Assembly (NCBI GenBank): GCA_024636585.1
Contig: JAGXGS010000093.1
Location: 1 to 51,749 of the forward strand
Direction of reading: 5' to 3'
DNA: 51,749 nucleotides
Source: Thiogranum sp.
GTDB taxonomy: Bacteria > Pseudomonadota > Gammaproteobacteria > DSM-19610
The notes below the pieces were generated by a model. The model was not told where the DNA came from. It saw only the letters and a program-made list of their open reading frames with translations, and did no database searches. Within the stretch, counting starts at the first letter, position 1. Each line of letters opens with the position of its first letter. A program made the translations under genes and the position numbers. Shown here piece by piece: positions 7,903 to 15,361 of the stretch.

Positions 7903-9366
7903 ATGAATCACAAGATCGCGGCAATCAGGACAAACCAGCTTCTGGCACTGCTGTGGATAGCGCTGGTGAGCGCGCCGGCCTATGCCGCCGACAGCGGCGT
8001 CGAAGAGCTGCGACAGACCAGCAATGCTTTCGCCTCAGTGGCCCGGGAAGTGTCGCCTTCAGTGGTATTCGTGCAGGTGGAAGGCGCCGTGGAGGTTGGA
8101 CCCACGCGTTCGCCATTCGGTGGCGACCGCTCTCTGGAGGAAGAATTCTTCAGACGCTTTTTCGGGGCACCGCCACCGCAGCAGGACCCGCGCGAGCGCC
8201 GCGCCGTCAATCAGGGATCGGGCTTCGCCTTCGCGCCGAGAAACGGGGCAGTGGCCGGGAAGACCTATGTACTCACCAACAGTCACGTGCTGGAGAATGC
8301 CGAAGCCATCAACATCCATCTCGAGGATGGTCGCCAGTTCGATGCAGAGATAAAGGGAACCGATCCGCAGTCGGACGTCGCGGTACTCGAAATCGAGGGC
8401 GACCAGGTGTTGCCAACCCTGGAATGGGGTGATTCCGCTGCGCTAAATGTCGGCGAATGGGTGATCGCGATCGGCAGCCCCTTCGGCCTGCAGCATACCT
8501 TGACTGTGGGCGTGGTCAGCGCCAAGGGTCGCACCGCGCTTGGCATCAGCGACTACGAGGACTTCATCCAGACTGACGCTGCCATCAATCCCGGCAACTC
8601 CGGCGGTCCGCTGGTCAACCTGGACGGCAAGGTCATAGGCATGAACACCGCTATCTTCAGCCGCAGCGGCGGCTACATGGGACTGGGCTTCGCCATTCCG
8701 AGCAATCTCGCCAGAACCATCGCTGAACAACTGATAGAAACCGGTCAGGTGGTGCGTGGATTTCTGGGTGTCGTGATTCAGCCACTCACGCCTGAGCTGG
8801 CCGAGTCGTTCGGCCTCGATCAATCGCAGGGTATCCTGGTCTCCGAAGTGACCGTAGACTCTCCTGCCGCGGAGGCCGGAATCCAGGTCGGTGATGTAGT
8901 GGTCGCCTACCGTGGCAAACCGGTCAGCGATATCGGCCATTTCCGCAACCAGGTTTCGCTGACAGCGCCTGGCACCCGACAGAACCTCACCGTGATCCGT
9001 GATGGCGAGCGTCGTGAAATCGAGGTCGAGATCGGCAGACTCGACCAGCTGCAGACAGTCGCCGGAGACAGCTCGGCCGAAAGCGCGCAGGAACTGGGAC
9101 TGGCTGTACAAACCCTCACGCCCGAACTGGCAAGGCAACTGGATACGCAACCGGGACAGGGTGTGGTAGTCACTAAAGTAGACCCCGGCTCCAACACCGC
9201 GCGCGCCGGAATCGAAACCGGCAACATCATTCTGCAGGTCAACCGAAAGCCGGTGAACAGCGCAGATGAATTTCGCAGCGCCATCGAACAGACTCGCAAA
9301 GCAGGCCGTGCATTGCTGTTGCTGCGCGCCGGTGACGTGCAGCGTTACGTGGTCCTGAGCTGGTAA
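7903..9366 (+). CDS. degP: DegP/HtrA-type periplasmic serine protease
   Basis: A 487-residue Do-family protease and chaperone for misfolded envelope proteins. A signal peptide (LLALLWIALVSAPAYAA) is followed by the trypsin-like domain. The catalytic triad is His128 in TNSHVLE, Asp158 in SDVAVLE and Ser233 in GNSGGPL. Two PDZ domains follow, the first from about GFLGVVIQPLTPE and the second from about LGLAVQTLTPE to the C-terminus, giving the full DegP/MucD length. The N-terminal loop with FFRRFFGAP resembles the DegP LA loop. The gene is preceded by an FNR-type palindrome and followed after 56 bases by cbpA and cbpM, so envelope and cytoplasmic protein quality control are linked in one cluster. 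DegQ or MucD would be equally good names. Confidence 0.93.
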   Translation: MNHKIAAIRTNQLLALLWIALVSAPAYAADSGVEELRQTSNAFASVAREVSPSVVFVQVEGAVEVGPTRSPFGGDRSLEEEFFRRFFGAPPPQQDPRERRAVNQGSGFAFAPRNGAVAGKTYVLTNSHVLENAEAINIHLEDGRQFDAEIKGTDPQSDVAVLEIEGDQVLPTLEWGDSAALNVGEWVIAIGSPFGLQHTLTVGVVSAKGRTALGISDYEDFIQTDAAINPGNSGGPLVNLDGKVIGMNTAIFSRSGGYMGLGFAIPSNLARTIAEQLIETGQVVRGFLGVVIQPLTPELAESFGLDQSQGILVSEVTVDSPAAEAGIQVGDVVVAYRGKPVSDIGHFRNQVSLTAPGTRQNLTVIRDGERREIEVEIGRLDQLQTVAGDSSAESAQELGLAVQTLTPELARQLDTQPGQGVVVTKVDPGSNTARAGIETGNIILQVNRKPVNSADEFRSAIEQTRKAGRALLLLRAGDVQRYVVLSW

Positions 9367-9422
9367 GCGAGCCGGCCATGCATAAATCGCGCTACAACGC
9401 TGTGTCCAGGCGGTAACCGGTC

Positions 9423-10355
9423 GTGGAGTACAAGGACTATTATAAAATCATGGGCGTGGCGCGCGACGCGTCACAGGAAGAGATCAAGCGCGCCTATCGC
9501 AAGCTGGCGCGCAAGTATCATCCCGATGTAAGCAAGGAACCTGATGCAGAAGCGCTCTTCAAGGAACTGGGCGAAGCCTACGAAGTTTTGAAGGATCCGG
9601 AGAAACGTCAGGCATACGAACAGCTCGGTCAGCAGCAACACGGCGCCGAGTTCCGTCCACCACCGGACTGGGATCAGGGCTTTGAATTCCACGGCGACGC
9701 GTTCGGCTTCAGCGATTTCTTTGACTCAATGTTCGGACGCGCTGGCTCCCAGACAGGTTTCGGTGAAGGTGCGCCGCGGGCACCTCACGCACGTGGCCAG
9801 GATACCCATGCAAAAATTCTTATCGACCTGGAGGACGCCTGGCATGGCGCCACCCGCACCCTGAACCTCAAACATACCGAGCTGGGCAGTGACGGCCGCC
9901 CTCACCTGAAAGAACGAAACCTGAACGTACGTATTCCGAAGGGCGTATACCAGGGCCAGCACATTCGGCTGACCGGACAGGGCAGCCCCGGCATCGGCAC
10001 CGGCGAGACCGGTGATCTCTATCTGGAGGTGGAATTCCGGCCGCACCCTTTTTATCACGTCGAAAAACGGGCCGTTTACATGGAGTTGCCGGTGGCACCC
10101 TGGGAAGCGGCGCTGGGCGCACGGGTAAAAATGCCCACACCCGACGGCACGCTGGATCTGAAAATCCCTGCGAATTCGGCGGCCGGTCGCACCCTGCGAC
10201 TCAAGGGACGCGGCATCCCCGGCCATCCGCCGGGCGACCTGTATGTGATCCTGAAGATCGCATTGCCGCCGGCAGATACGGAAGCAGCCAAACAGAGCTA
10301 TCGAGAAATGGAACGGGCGCTGAAGTTCAATCCACGCGCCCATCTGCGGGTATGA
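9423..10355 (+). CDS. cbpA: CbpA-type DnaJ co-chaperone
   Basis: A 310-residue Hsp40 without the cysteine-rich zinc domain. The J domain occupies residues 1-70 with HPD at 33-35 (KYHPDVS). A Gly/Phe-rich linker follows (FEFHGDAFGFSDFFDSMFG), then two beta-sandwich substrate-binding domains with the conserved IRLTGQG, GDLYLEV and LRLKGRGIPG. It would stimulate DnaK ATPase and can bind DNA in stationary phase, as known for E. coli CbpA. The start is a GTG at 9423, with an AGGCGGT-like ribosome site before it; this is where the J-domain consensus (YKDYYKIMGV) begins. It is followed after 6 bases by cbpM, its usual partner. Confidence 0.93.
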   Translation: MEYKDYYKIMGVARDASQEEIKRAYRKLARKYHPDVSKEPDAEALFKELGEAYEVLKDPEKRQAYEQLGQQQHGAEFRPPPDWDQGFEFHGDAFGFSDFFDSMFGRAGSQTGFGEGAPRAPHARGQDTHAKILIDLEDAWHGATRTLNLKHTELGSDGRPHLKERNLNVRIPKGVYQGQHIRLTGQGSPGIGTGETGDLYLEVEFRPHPFYHVEKRAVYMELPVAPWEAALGARVKMPTPDGTLDLKIPANSAAGRTLRLKGRGIPGHPPGDLYVILKIALPPADTEAAKQSYREMERALKFNPRAHLRV

Positions 10356-10361
10356 ATCATC

Positions 10362-10700
10362 ATGACTGATAATCCTATGCAACCAGTCCAAAGCGAAGTG
10401 CTCGAAGACAATCCCGATTTGTCGGTGGACGATGTATGCCGGGTGTGCCGGGTGTCGATCGAGGAGATCCATATTATCGTCGACGAAGGTATTGTGGAAC
10501 CGGTCGGACGTACTGCCGGCCACTGGCGGTTTCGCGCCACCAGCGTGCAGCGCATCCGCAGTGCCGCACAACTGCACCAGGACCTCAGAATCGACTGGGC
10601 CGGTGCGGCGCTGGCACTGGACCTGTTAGACGAGTTGCGCGAGCTGCGCGCGCGTCTGCGCCGTCTGGAGGGTCATTGCCGATCGAAGGTCATCCCGTAA
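10362..10700 (+). CDS. cbpM: CbpM-type chaperone modulator (MerR-like)
   Basis: A 112-residue MerR-like helix-turn-helix protein of the CbpM family, which binds the J domain of CbpA and inhibits its co-chaperone and DNA-binding activity. The sequence shows LSVDDVCRVCRVSIEEIHIIVDEGIV, then HWRFRATSVQRIRSAAQLHQDL and a C-terminal coiled-coil with DLLDELRELRARLRRLE. It lies 6 bases after cbpA, the standard arrangement. Its last 28 bases overlap the 3' end of the convergent PRC-barrel gene, so the two transcripts would be complementary there. Confidence 0.88.
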   Translation: MTDNPMQPVQSEVLEDNPDLSVDDVCRVCRVSIEEIHIIVDEGIVEPVGRTAGHWRFRATSVQRIRSAAQLHQDLRIDWAGAALALDLLDELRELRARLRRLEGHCRSKVIP

Positions 10701-11407
10701 TGCCTGTACAGTGCCAGTTCGTAGTCGCGGCTGATCGGCTCGGACGCATCATAGGCCGGTGCTGTTTTGATCGACTCCACGTTGAGATCGACTGTCACCT
10801 CTTTGGCCGTCCAGCTGACCTGTTCGATCCAGCCCGGCGCGAGCAGCACGTTTTTGCCCGGTAGCCATTTTCGGGTGTCGAGCTCCAGCCAGGCGATCTT
10901 CCAGTCCACTTCTTCCAGAATGAAATCTTCTATCTGGCCGATCTGGCCATCGCGGGCGTGGATACTATAGCCGGTAACTTCGTCGCTGCTGCGCAGGTGC
11001 GGGTGCGGCGGTTCGTGATGCGGTTCGCTCACCGTTGAAGGCGGCATGGCCGGACCCGGTGTAAACAAAGGATCGCCGGTCCAGTACGGCTCCCAGCCGT
11101 AGTAGCGGTGATACTCCTGTTCGTAGTGCAGGGACACCGGCATCGCCTTCTCCACCGGTGGGCAGCCCCGGATCTGGTCCAGGTCCAGGTCGACCTCCAG
11201 ACGCCAGTCCGATTCGTCGACACCGGTGATAACCGATGGCACGATCAGAACGTCCCGCCCCAGCAGCCAGCTGCCCGTATGTACCACGAAATAGCGAGTG
11301 CTCCAGTGCCGGTCATCGAAATAGATTTCTTTCAGTTTGCCGATTTCGCCGTCGCGCGCGCGCAGGCGATAGCCGCTCATGCTTTCCAGTTTTCGCAGTT
11401 CTTGCAT
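10673..11407 (-). CDS. Tandem PRC-barrel domain protein
   Basis: A 244-residue protein with two PRC-barrel domains. The first covers residues 1-80 (MSGYRLRARDGEIGKLKEIYFDD) and the second begins near residue 140 (EVTGYSIHARDGQIGQIEDFILEE). They are joined by a Pro/His-rich linker. Each domain ends in a WLPG- or LLGRDV-like strand, as is common in stress-associated PRC-barrel proteins. The family folds like the 16S rRNA processing factor RimM; the role of these stand-alone tandem forms is not established. The ATG at 11407 has a strong AAGGAG site 7 bases upstream, so the 16-residue extension to 11455 is unlikely. It is last in a minus-strand operon after two small genes. Confidence 0.82.
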   Translation of the reverse strand: MQELRKLESMSGYRLRARDGEIGKLKEIYFDDRHWSTRYFVVHTGSWLLGRDVLIVPSVITGVDESDWRLEVDLDLDQIRGCPPVEKAMPVSLHYEQEYHRYYGWEPYWTGDPLFTPGPAMPPSTVSEPHHEPPHPHLRSSDEVTGYSIHARDGQIGQIEDFILEEVDWKIAWLELDTRKWLPGKNVLLAPGWIEQVSWTAKEVTVDLNVESIKTAPAYDASEPISRDYELALYRHYGMTFDRQ

Positions 11408-11420
11408 CGGATGCTCCTTA

Positions 11421-11540
11421 TTATTGACTGCTCGCTCTTTCGAGGATCGATTCAATCTCCGCCGATTCTAGAGCCTCCTTTTTGAACAGCGGAGCACCGC
11501 GCAGGTCGCGCCTGGCATTTTCCAGCCCGCCACGGGTCAT
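11421..11540 (-). CDS. Small 39-residue protein, translationally coupled
   Basis: A short reading frame encoding 39 residues, beginning MTRGGLENARRDLRGAPLF and ending in ESILERASSQ. Its ATG overlaps the TGA of the upstream 96-residue gene as ATGA (11540-11537), and its stop is 13 bases before the PRC-barrel start, just before that gene's ribosome site. This spacing is what makes it credible. The peptide has a basic N-terminal half and an acidic, probably helical C-terminal half, with no membrane segment. I do not recognise a family. It could be a small partner of either neighbour. Confidence 0.5.
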   Translation of the reverse strand: MTRGGLENARRDLRGAPLFKKEALESAEIESILERASSQ

Positions 11541-11827
11541 GTCAGAGTGGGCGTGGCGGTATCTTTCCGGCACGCCTGCAGCTGTTTGCGCCATGAGGCC
11601 AGCAACCGTTCGCGCACCTCCGGGTCCTTGGTACTCTGCTGCAACAGGTCAGCCTCGACCCCGAAATGGGTGCTCATCCAGCCTTCGTCGATTGCACATT
11701 CCACGTGTACCACCCACTGATCGCTATCGGGGGCCACCTCAAACTGATAAGCCGTCAACCCGAGTGCATCAAGCAAATCGTTGGCCGCTTGCTTGGCCGT
11801 TGCGAATTCTGCCACTGATAAGGTCAT
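11537..11827 (-). CDS. Conserved small protein of unknown function (96 aa)
   Basis: A 96-residue soluble alpha/beta protein with no signal or membrane segment. An N-terminal helix (VAEFATAKQAANDLLDALG) is followed by strands (AYQFEVAPDSDQWVVHVECAIDEGW) and a C-terminal basic helix ending RLLASWRKQLQACRKD. I cannot assign a function. The ATG at 11827 has GGAG 6-7 bases upstream; the frame continues to 11899, but that would overlap the FNR-type box at 11897. It is first in an operon with the 39-residue gene and the PRC-barrel gene. A TATTCT -10 at 11871-11876 sits exactly 29.5 bases from the box centre, so low-oxygen induction is likely. Confidence 0.65.
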   Translation of the reverse strand: MTLSVAEFATAKQAANDLLDALGLTAYQFEVAPDSDQWVVHVECAIDEGWMSTHFGVEADLLQQSTKDPEVRERLLASWRKQLQACRKDTATPTLT

Positions 11828-11870
11828 GATGACTCCGTGCGCGAGAGCGCGGTTGCTTGCAGGCGTTTCG

Positions 11871-11914
11871 AGAATAGCCGCGGCCGCCTGCCGCGACATT
11901 GAGATTTTTCAATG
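11871..11914 (-). promoter_or_regulatory. FNR-type palindrome with -10 for the small-gene/PRC-barrel operon
   Basis: CATTGA-GATTTT-TCAATG at 11897-11914 is a perfect 6+6 palindrome containing TTGA-N6-TCAA. On the minus strand, TATTCT (11876-11871) matches TATAAT at 4 of 6 and begins 29.5 bases from the centre, the class II FNR geometry. On the plus strand a poorer CAGTAT (11935-11940) sits at the matching distance before the broken apgM, so the site may have served both directions. Confidence 0.6.
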
Positions 11915-11969
11915 CCGTACGTCAGCACCACGATCAGTATCCAGAACTCTTCAGCGTGCGAGCCAGAAC

Positions 11970-12702
11970 ATGACCAGGGATGTTTCGGAAGTCTGGGAAG
12001 AACTCATCGTCGAGGGCAAGCGGATCGTTTATCTGGTGCTGGATGGCGCCGGCGGTCTGCCGGCCGCACCGCACGGACAGACGGCACTACAGGCCGCGCG
12101 CACTCCCAACCTGGATCGTCTCGCGGCCGCCTCCTCCTGCGGCATGCTGGAACTGGTTGGCCCCGGCATCACGCCGGGAAGCGGCCCCGGACACCTGGCG
12201 CTGTTCGGCTATGATCCGCTACGCTTTCGCATCGGCCGCGGCGTGCTGGCCGCTCTCGGCATCGACTTCGAACTGCAACCGGGTGACCTGGCTGCGCGCC
12301 TGAATTTCGCCACTCTGGATGCGCAGGGAAAGATCACTGTATGGGGACCAGCACGATTTTTACTTTCTGCACGTCAAGGGCACCGACAGCAGCGGCGAGA
12401 ACGCCGATTTCAAGGGCAAGGTGCAGGTGCTTGAGCAGGTCGACCGGCTGCTGCCGCGGCTGCTGGAGGCGCAACCCGATGTACTTGCCATCACCACCGA
12501 TCATTCCACGCCGGCGTTGATGGCAGCGCATAGCTGGCACCCGGTGCCGGTGCTGCTGCACTCTCCGCTGGTACGCAGCAACGGTGTCGAAGGTTTCGAC
12601 GAGTATGCCTGTTCCAGAGGCATGCTGGGATTACGTCCGGGCGTCCACCTGATGGGGCTGGCGCTGGCGAATGCCGGACGGCTGCGCAAATTCGGCGCCT
12701 GA
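11970..12702 (+). pseudogene. apgM: Cofactor-independent phosphoglycerate mutase, archaeal type (ApgM), internally deleted and frameshifted
   Basis: Two parts of one ApgM protein lie in different frames. The first (from 11970) has VYLVLDGAGGLP with a metal-binding Asp, ARTPNLDRLA, and PGITPGSGPGHLALFGYDP with the catalytic serine region, and continues to NFATLDAQGKI at about 12340. The second frame picks up at about 12345 with DFYFLHVKGTDSSGE, then TTDHSTP and the normal C-terminus ending RKFGA at 12702. The homologous parts total about 243 codons, whereas the family is about 400, so roughly 160 internal residues are missing and the frame shifts by one at the junction. The enzyme interconverts 2- and 3-phosphoglycerate. 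Both ends are well preserved, so the lesion is recent or is an assembly error. An FNR-type palindrome lies upstream. Confidence 0.8.
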
Positions 12703-12710
12703 ACCTGGCG

Positions 12711-13127
12711 CTACATTTCAAAGTCCGCGATGCCGTCGAGCTCTTCCGGGGCGGCAGGCGCGCGGAACCAGATCAACGCGCTTTCCTGCTCTTCCCCGAT
12801 CAGGCTGTCGATGCGCAGTCCCTGATGTGCGCCATCGACAGTAAGCACGAACAGCGCGGTGATTCCGTCCAGCCGGTGTTCAACCAGTGCTCCGCCGCTC
12901 GGCGTGTCAGTGGCGATACCGCAGCGACCCCGGGCGACATCCAGCTCCACCCGCTGCAGACGCACATTATCAACGATGATCTGCCAGTGCGCAGTCGCCT
13001 GGTCCGGTTCAGCCTGCAATAGCGGCGTGGGCAAAGTCGCCAGCGTCACCAGCCAGCCATGGTGTGCCCGACTGAAACCGGCGCAGTAACTCTCCCACTC
13101 CGCCGCAGGAATCTCAACCTGCTCCAC
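12711..13127 (-). CDS. DUF5335-like small protein
   Basis: A 138-residue soluble protein. It begins VEIPAAEWESYCAGFSRAHHGWLVTL, a pattern I associate with the DUF5335 family, and is followed by beta-rich sequence with IIVDNVRLQRVELDV and LRIDSLIGEEQESALIWFR. No catalytic motif is apparent, and the family's function is not known to me. The start lies 5 bases after the stop of the upstream phosphoribosyltransferase, so the two are one operon. Its 3' end is convergent with the broken apgM, 8 bases away. The family assignment comes from memory of the pattern and is moderately secure. Confidence 0.6.
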   Translation of the reverse strand: MEQVEIPAAEWESYCAGFSRAHHGWLVTLATLPTPLLQAEPDQATAHWQIIVDNVRLQRVELDVARGRCGIATDTPSGGALVEHRLDGITALFVLTVDGAHQGLRIDSLIGEEQESALIWFRAPAAPEELDGIADFEM

Positions 13128-13132
13128 ACCGG

Positions 13133-13807
13133 TTACCCGTGCGAGACCGATTCGTGCTCAACGGCCCAGGCAGCGCCCAGAAGTCGCGTTACTTCCGCAT
13201 CCGTGACCTGATGAAAATCCGTGTACCAGCGGCTGATGGCTACGAAAGGCTCGGGCGTGGCCAGGCAGACCGCCTCGTCGGCAGCACCGCGCAACACCTC
13301 GAGAGTATTCGGCGGTGACACCGGCACGGCGACGACGATCCGCGCCGCATTCTGTTCACGCAACGCCGCAATCCCGGCCCGCACACTGGCGCCTGTCGCC
13401 ACGCCGTCATCCACCAGAATGACGCACTTACCCGCGATTTCAGGACGCGATTGATCCCCGCGATACACCTGCTCCTGACGCTCCAGCTCCCGCTGTTCCG
13501 CAGAGGCGACCGTTTCCACTGCTTCTTTGGGAATCGTCAGCGAACGCAGAACATGATCGTTGAGCACCCGGATGCCGCCACTGGCAATCGCGCCCATGGC
13601 TACCTGCTCCTGCCCGGGTGCGCCCAGTTTTCGCACCAGCATCAGGTCCAGCGGCAGGTTCAGATCAGTGGCGATTTCATACGCCACCGGCACTCCGCCG
13701 CGCGCCAGACCCAGCACCAGCACATCCTCCTGGTCACGATAGCTGTGCAGTAACTGAGCCAGTGCTCGTCCCGCCATCGCTCGATCTTTTATCGGTAATT
13801 CCATCAA
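13133..13807 (-). CDS. Phosphoribosyltransferase family protein
   Basis: A 224-residue type I PRTase-fold protein. The PRPP-binding signature is VILVDDGVATGAS near residues 129-141. The N-terminal half has LVLGLARGGVPVAYEIA and LMLVRKLGAPGQEQVAMGAIA, typical of the large family often found in stress clusters beside universal stress proteins, Hsp20 and PRC-barrel proteins. The substrate is unknown; these proteins are distinct from classical purine or pyrimidine PRTases. Alternative ATGs lie at 13807 and 13804. It heads a two-gene operon with the DUF5335-like gene. Confidence 0.83.
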   Translation of the reverse strand: MMELPIKDRAMAGRALAQLLHSYRDQEDVLVLGLARGGVPVAYEIATDLNLPLDLMLVRKLGAPGQEQVAMGAIASGGIRVLNDHVLRSLTIPKEAVETVASAEQRELERQEQVYRGDQSRPEIAGKCVILVDDGVATGASVRAGIAALREQNAARIVVAVPVSPPNTLEVLRGAADEAVCLATPEPFVAISRWYTDFHQVTDAEVTRLLGAAWAVEHESVSHG

Positions 13808-13825
13808 CCTGTTCCTTCTGCTTTC

Positions 13826-14137
13826 TCAGTGATCCGCATGCTCACCGATTTCGTGCTCCGCCTCGAGCCAGTCCTGCAAGTCGAAACCCGGTTCAAAATT
13901 ACGTTTCTGTGCCTTGTAGTACGCTGCCTCGGCAACTTTTTCGCCATGCGGCTTGGTGCGTGTTCTGGGATCTTCGGTAACCTTTGCGGTGGCGGGCGAT
14001 TCCGTCGTCGCTTTTGCTGCGGGTTTACCGGGAGCAGGTTTCGCTGCAGCTTTATTCTCGGCCGGTTTTGCTGCGACTTTTTTCCTCACCGATGTCGCTG
14101 CGGCTTTGACTTTGGCTTTAACTTTTTCCTTCACCAT
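13826..14137 (-). CDS. Lys/Ala-rich histone-like protein with C-terminal DUF2934
   Basis: A 103-residue protein. The first 60 residues are a low-complexity Lys/Ala/Pro tail (VKEKVKAKVKAAATSVRKK, then AAKPAPGKPAAKA) resembling bacterial histone H1-like proteins and AlgP tails. The C-terminal 35 residues, with KVAEAAYYKAQKRNFEPG followed by DLQDWLEAEHEI, fit the DUF2934 helical motif. DNA or RNA binding by the basic tail is an inference. The ATG at 14137 has GGGAG 6 bases upstream; an open frame extends to 14212 but has no start signal. The promoter is probably the weak FNR-type site at 14224 with TATGCT at 14202-14197. Confidence 0.75.
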   Translation of the reverse strand: MVKEKVKAKVKAAATSVRKKVAAKPAENKAAAKPAPGKPAAKATTESPATAKVTEDPRTRTKPHGEKVAEAAYYKAQKRNFEPGFDLQDWLEAEHEIGEHADH

Positions 14138-14196
14138 TACATCTCCCTCAAACAATTCAGAGTTGCGTTTGCCAACTCGTGTACACTGCGAGTCGC

Positions 14197-14241
14197 AGCA
14201 TACGGACTGCAAGCGCCGTGGAGCATTGAGAAATCACAATT
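14197..14241 (-). promoter_or_regulatory. Weak FNR-type site with -10 for the DUF2934 gene
   Basis: CATTGA-GAAATC-ACAATT at 14224-14241 has one perfect half-site and one with a T-to-A change. TATGCT on the minus strand (14202-14197) lies 30.5 bases from its centre. It is one of two neighbouring boxes, this one facing the minus-strand gene and the one at 14257 facing the plus-strand gene. Confidence 0.4.
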
Positions 14242-14256
14242 CCGCGTACCCGCCCG

Positions 14257-14274
14257 CATTGATTTTTTTCAATG
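14257..14274 (+). promoter_or_regulatory. FNR-type extended palindrome upstream of the YqjD-like gene
   Basis: CATTGA-TTTTTT-TCAATG is a perfect palindrome containing TTGAT and TCAA with FNR spacing. It is 80 bases before the ATG at 14354. A weak CAAGCT lies at the expected -10 position, 14295-14300. Confidence 0.6.
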
Positions 14275-14353
14275 CTGCGAGTCGGACGTCCGGGCAAGCT
14301 GTTCATGGATATGGCGGAACATCGCCACCCCCCGAAGCGATGGAGAAAAGAAA

Positions 14354-14635
14354 ATGGCAAGTAATGTAGACGACGAGATGGCCAAACTGCGGCACGACTT
14401 CGATCAACTGCGCGCGGATATGCAGTCGCTGATGAAAACGATGAAAGACACCGGCACCCGCCGCAGTCGCGAGGCGTGGGAGAAGGCTCAACAGACCGGC
14501 GAGTCTCTGACTGAAGAAGTCGATGAGCTGCAGAAACGCGCCGAGAAGAAAATCGGCGACTATCCGATGACCAGTGTGTTGTCATCATTCGGTCTGGGAT
14601 TCCTGATCGGCATACTGCTGGACCGGCGGCACTGA
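14354..14635 (+). CDS. ElaB/YqjD-like (DUF883) ribosome- or membrane-associated protein
   Basis: A 93-residue protein: a long amphipathic N-terminal coiled coil with MAKLRHDFDQLRADMQSLM, a central helix ending VDELQKRAEKKIGDYP, and a C-terminal membrane anchor, SVLSSFGLGFLIGILLDRR. This is the DUF883 architecture of E. coli ElaB and YqjD, stationary-phase proteins tied to the inner membrane that bind ribosomes. The GGAG ribosome site is 8 bases before ATG 14354. It is followed after 9 bases by a YqjE-like gene, matching the yqjD-yqjE order in enterics. An FNR-type palindrome lies upstream. Confidence 0.85.
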   Translation: MASNVDDEMAKLRHDFDQLRADMQSLMKTMKDTGTRRSREAWEKAQQTGESLTEEVDELQKRAEKKIGDYPMTSVLSSFGLGFLIGILLDRRH

Positions 14636-14644
14636 CAGATCGCC

Positions 14645-15139
14645 ATGTTCAACCCTTCACATCTGGTCCGCGAATTGATCGCCACCGGAACCGCAAAGCT
14701 GCGGCTGAGCCTGTACGATTTCGGTAGTGCCCTGGTTCTGCTGATCATTGCGGCGTCCGTTTGCCTGTTGGGGCTGGTGTTCCTGTTGTACGGCATCTAC
14801 CAGTCACTGTTGTTGGCGACACTGCCGCCCTGGATGGCAGGCGGTACTATCGCCCTGGCAGCCTTACTGGTTGCACTGCTGTTTCTGTTACTGGCACGGC
14901 GGCGACTGGCGGGAACACGGCATCCACCGCCTCCCGCCAGCCGACTGATTGCAGAAATGTCCGAACAACTCAACGAAGCGACTGAACGCGGCATCAAGGC
15001 CGGCGAGCAACTCAGCCGCAGTGTGAAACCGATCGACCTTGCGCTGTCGGCCTTCATTGCGGGCATGATCGCGAGCAAGGCCAGTCGTGACGCGCGCGGC
15101 CGGAAAGCCCGTTCAGGTAACGGGAGTCCACCATGCTGA
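14645..15139 (+). CDS. YqjE-like membrane protein (phage holin superfamily)
   Basis: A 164-residue protein with two membrane segments, ALVLLIIAASVCLLGLVFLL and TIALAALLVALLFLLL, then a basic turn (ARRRLAG) and an amphipathic cytoplasmic tail with SEQLNEATERGIKAGEQLS. The two-helix hairpin and its position after a DUF883 gene fit the YqjE / putative holin superfamily proteins. Function is unknown; an inner-membrane partner for the YqjD-like protein is the simplest inference. The C-terminus is basic (SRDARGRKARSG). Confidence 0.7.
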   Translation: MFNPSHLVRELIATGTAKLRLSLYDFGSALVLLIIAASVCLLGLVFLLYGIYQSLLLATLPPWMAGGTIALAALLVALLFLLLARRRLAGTRHPPPPASRLIAEMSEQLNEATERGIKAGEQLSRSVKPIDLALSAFIAGMIASKASRDARGRKARSGNGSPPC

Positions 15140-15182
15140 GAGACCAGAGAGTGACCGCTGAGGCATGCATTGCACCCGCGGT

Positions 15183-15198
15183 CGGGGCCATTGCCCCG
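15183..15198 (+). terminator. Short GC hairpin after the yqjD/yqjE-like pair
   Basis: CGGGGC-CATT-GCCCCG is a perfect 6-base stem with a 4-base loop, 44 bases after the stop. Only a weak T-rich stretch (TTCTTT) follows, so termination is uncertain. Confidence 0.35.
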
Positions 15199-15283
15199 GG
15201 GCTGGGTTCTTTCACCCTGCCAACAGATCACCACTCCGTGGTTCGATTACATGTTTTTCCAGAAAATCAATCACTTGGTATAT

Positions 15284-15299
15284 TGGCACGGTGACTGCA
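15284..15299 (+). promoter_or_regulatory. Sigma-54 promoter for the EF-hand gene
   Basis: TGGCACG-GTGA-CTGCA matches the sigma-54 consensus TGGCACG-N4-TTGCA at all but one position, with the GG and GC at the correct spacing. A start of transcription near 15310 leaves a leader of about 50 bases to the ATG at 15362. The NtrC-type activator at 17737 is the closest candidate activator. Confidence 0.65.
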
Positions 15300-15361
15300 A
15301 CGGACTCCGGTGAGCAAGACGTTCACGATCATTAATTGAGATCATTGATAGGAGATCAAAT

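Noticed and set aside
7577-7924. Possible minus-strand gene of 115 codons in the gap before degP
   Set aside because: It starts inside degP, covers the FNR-type box, has no ribosome site and no recognisable motif. A plus-strand frame ending at about 7821 looks protein-like but has no start codon.
12319-12434. Programmed frameshift in apgM
   Set aside because: No slippery sequence or stem is evident and about 160 residues are missing, so a deletion explains the frame change better.
15133-15294. 53-codon frame overlapping the YqjE-like stop
   Set aside because: It ends inside the sigma-54 promoter, contains the hairpin at 15183, and has no ribosome site or recognisable motif.
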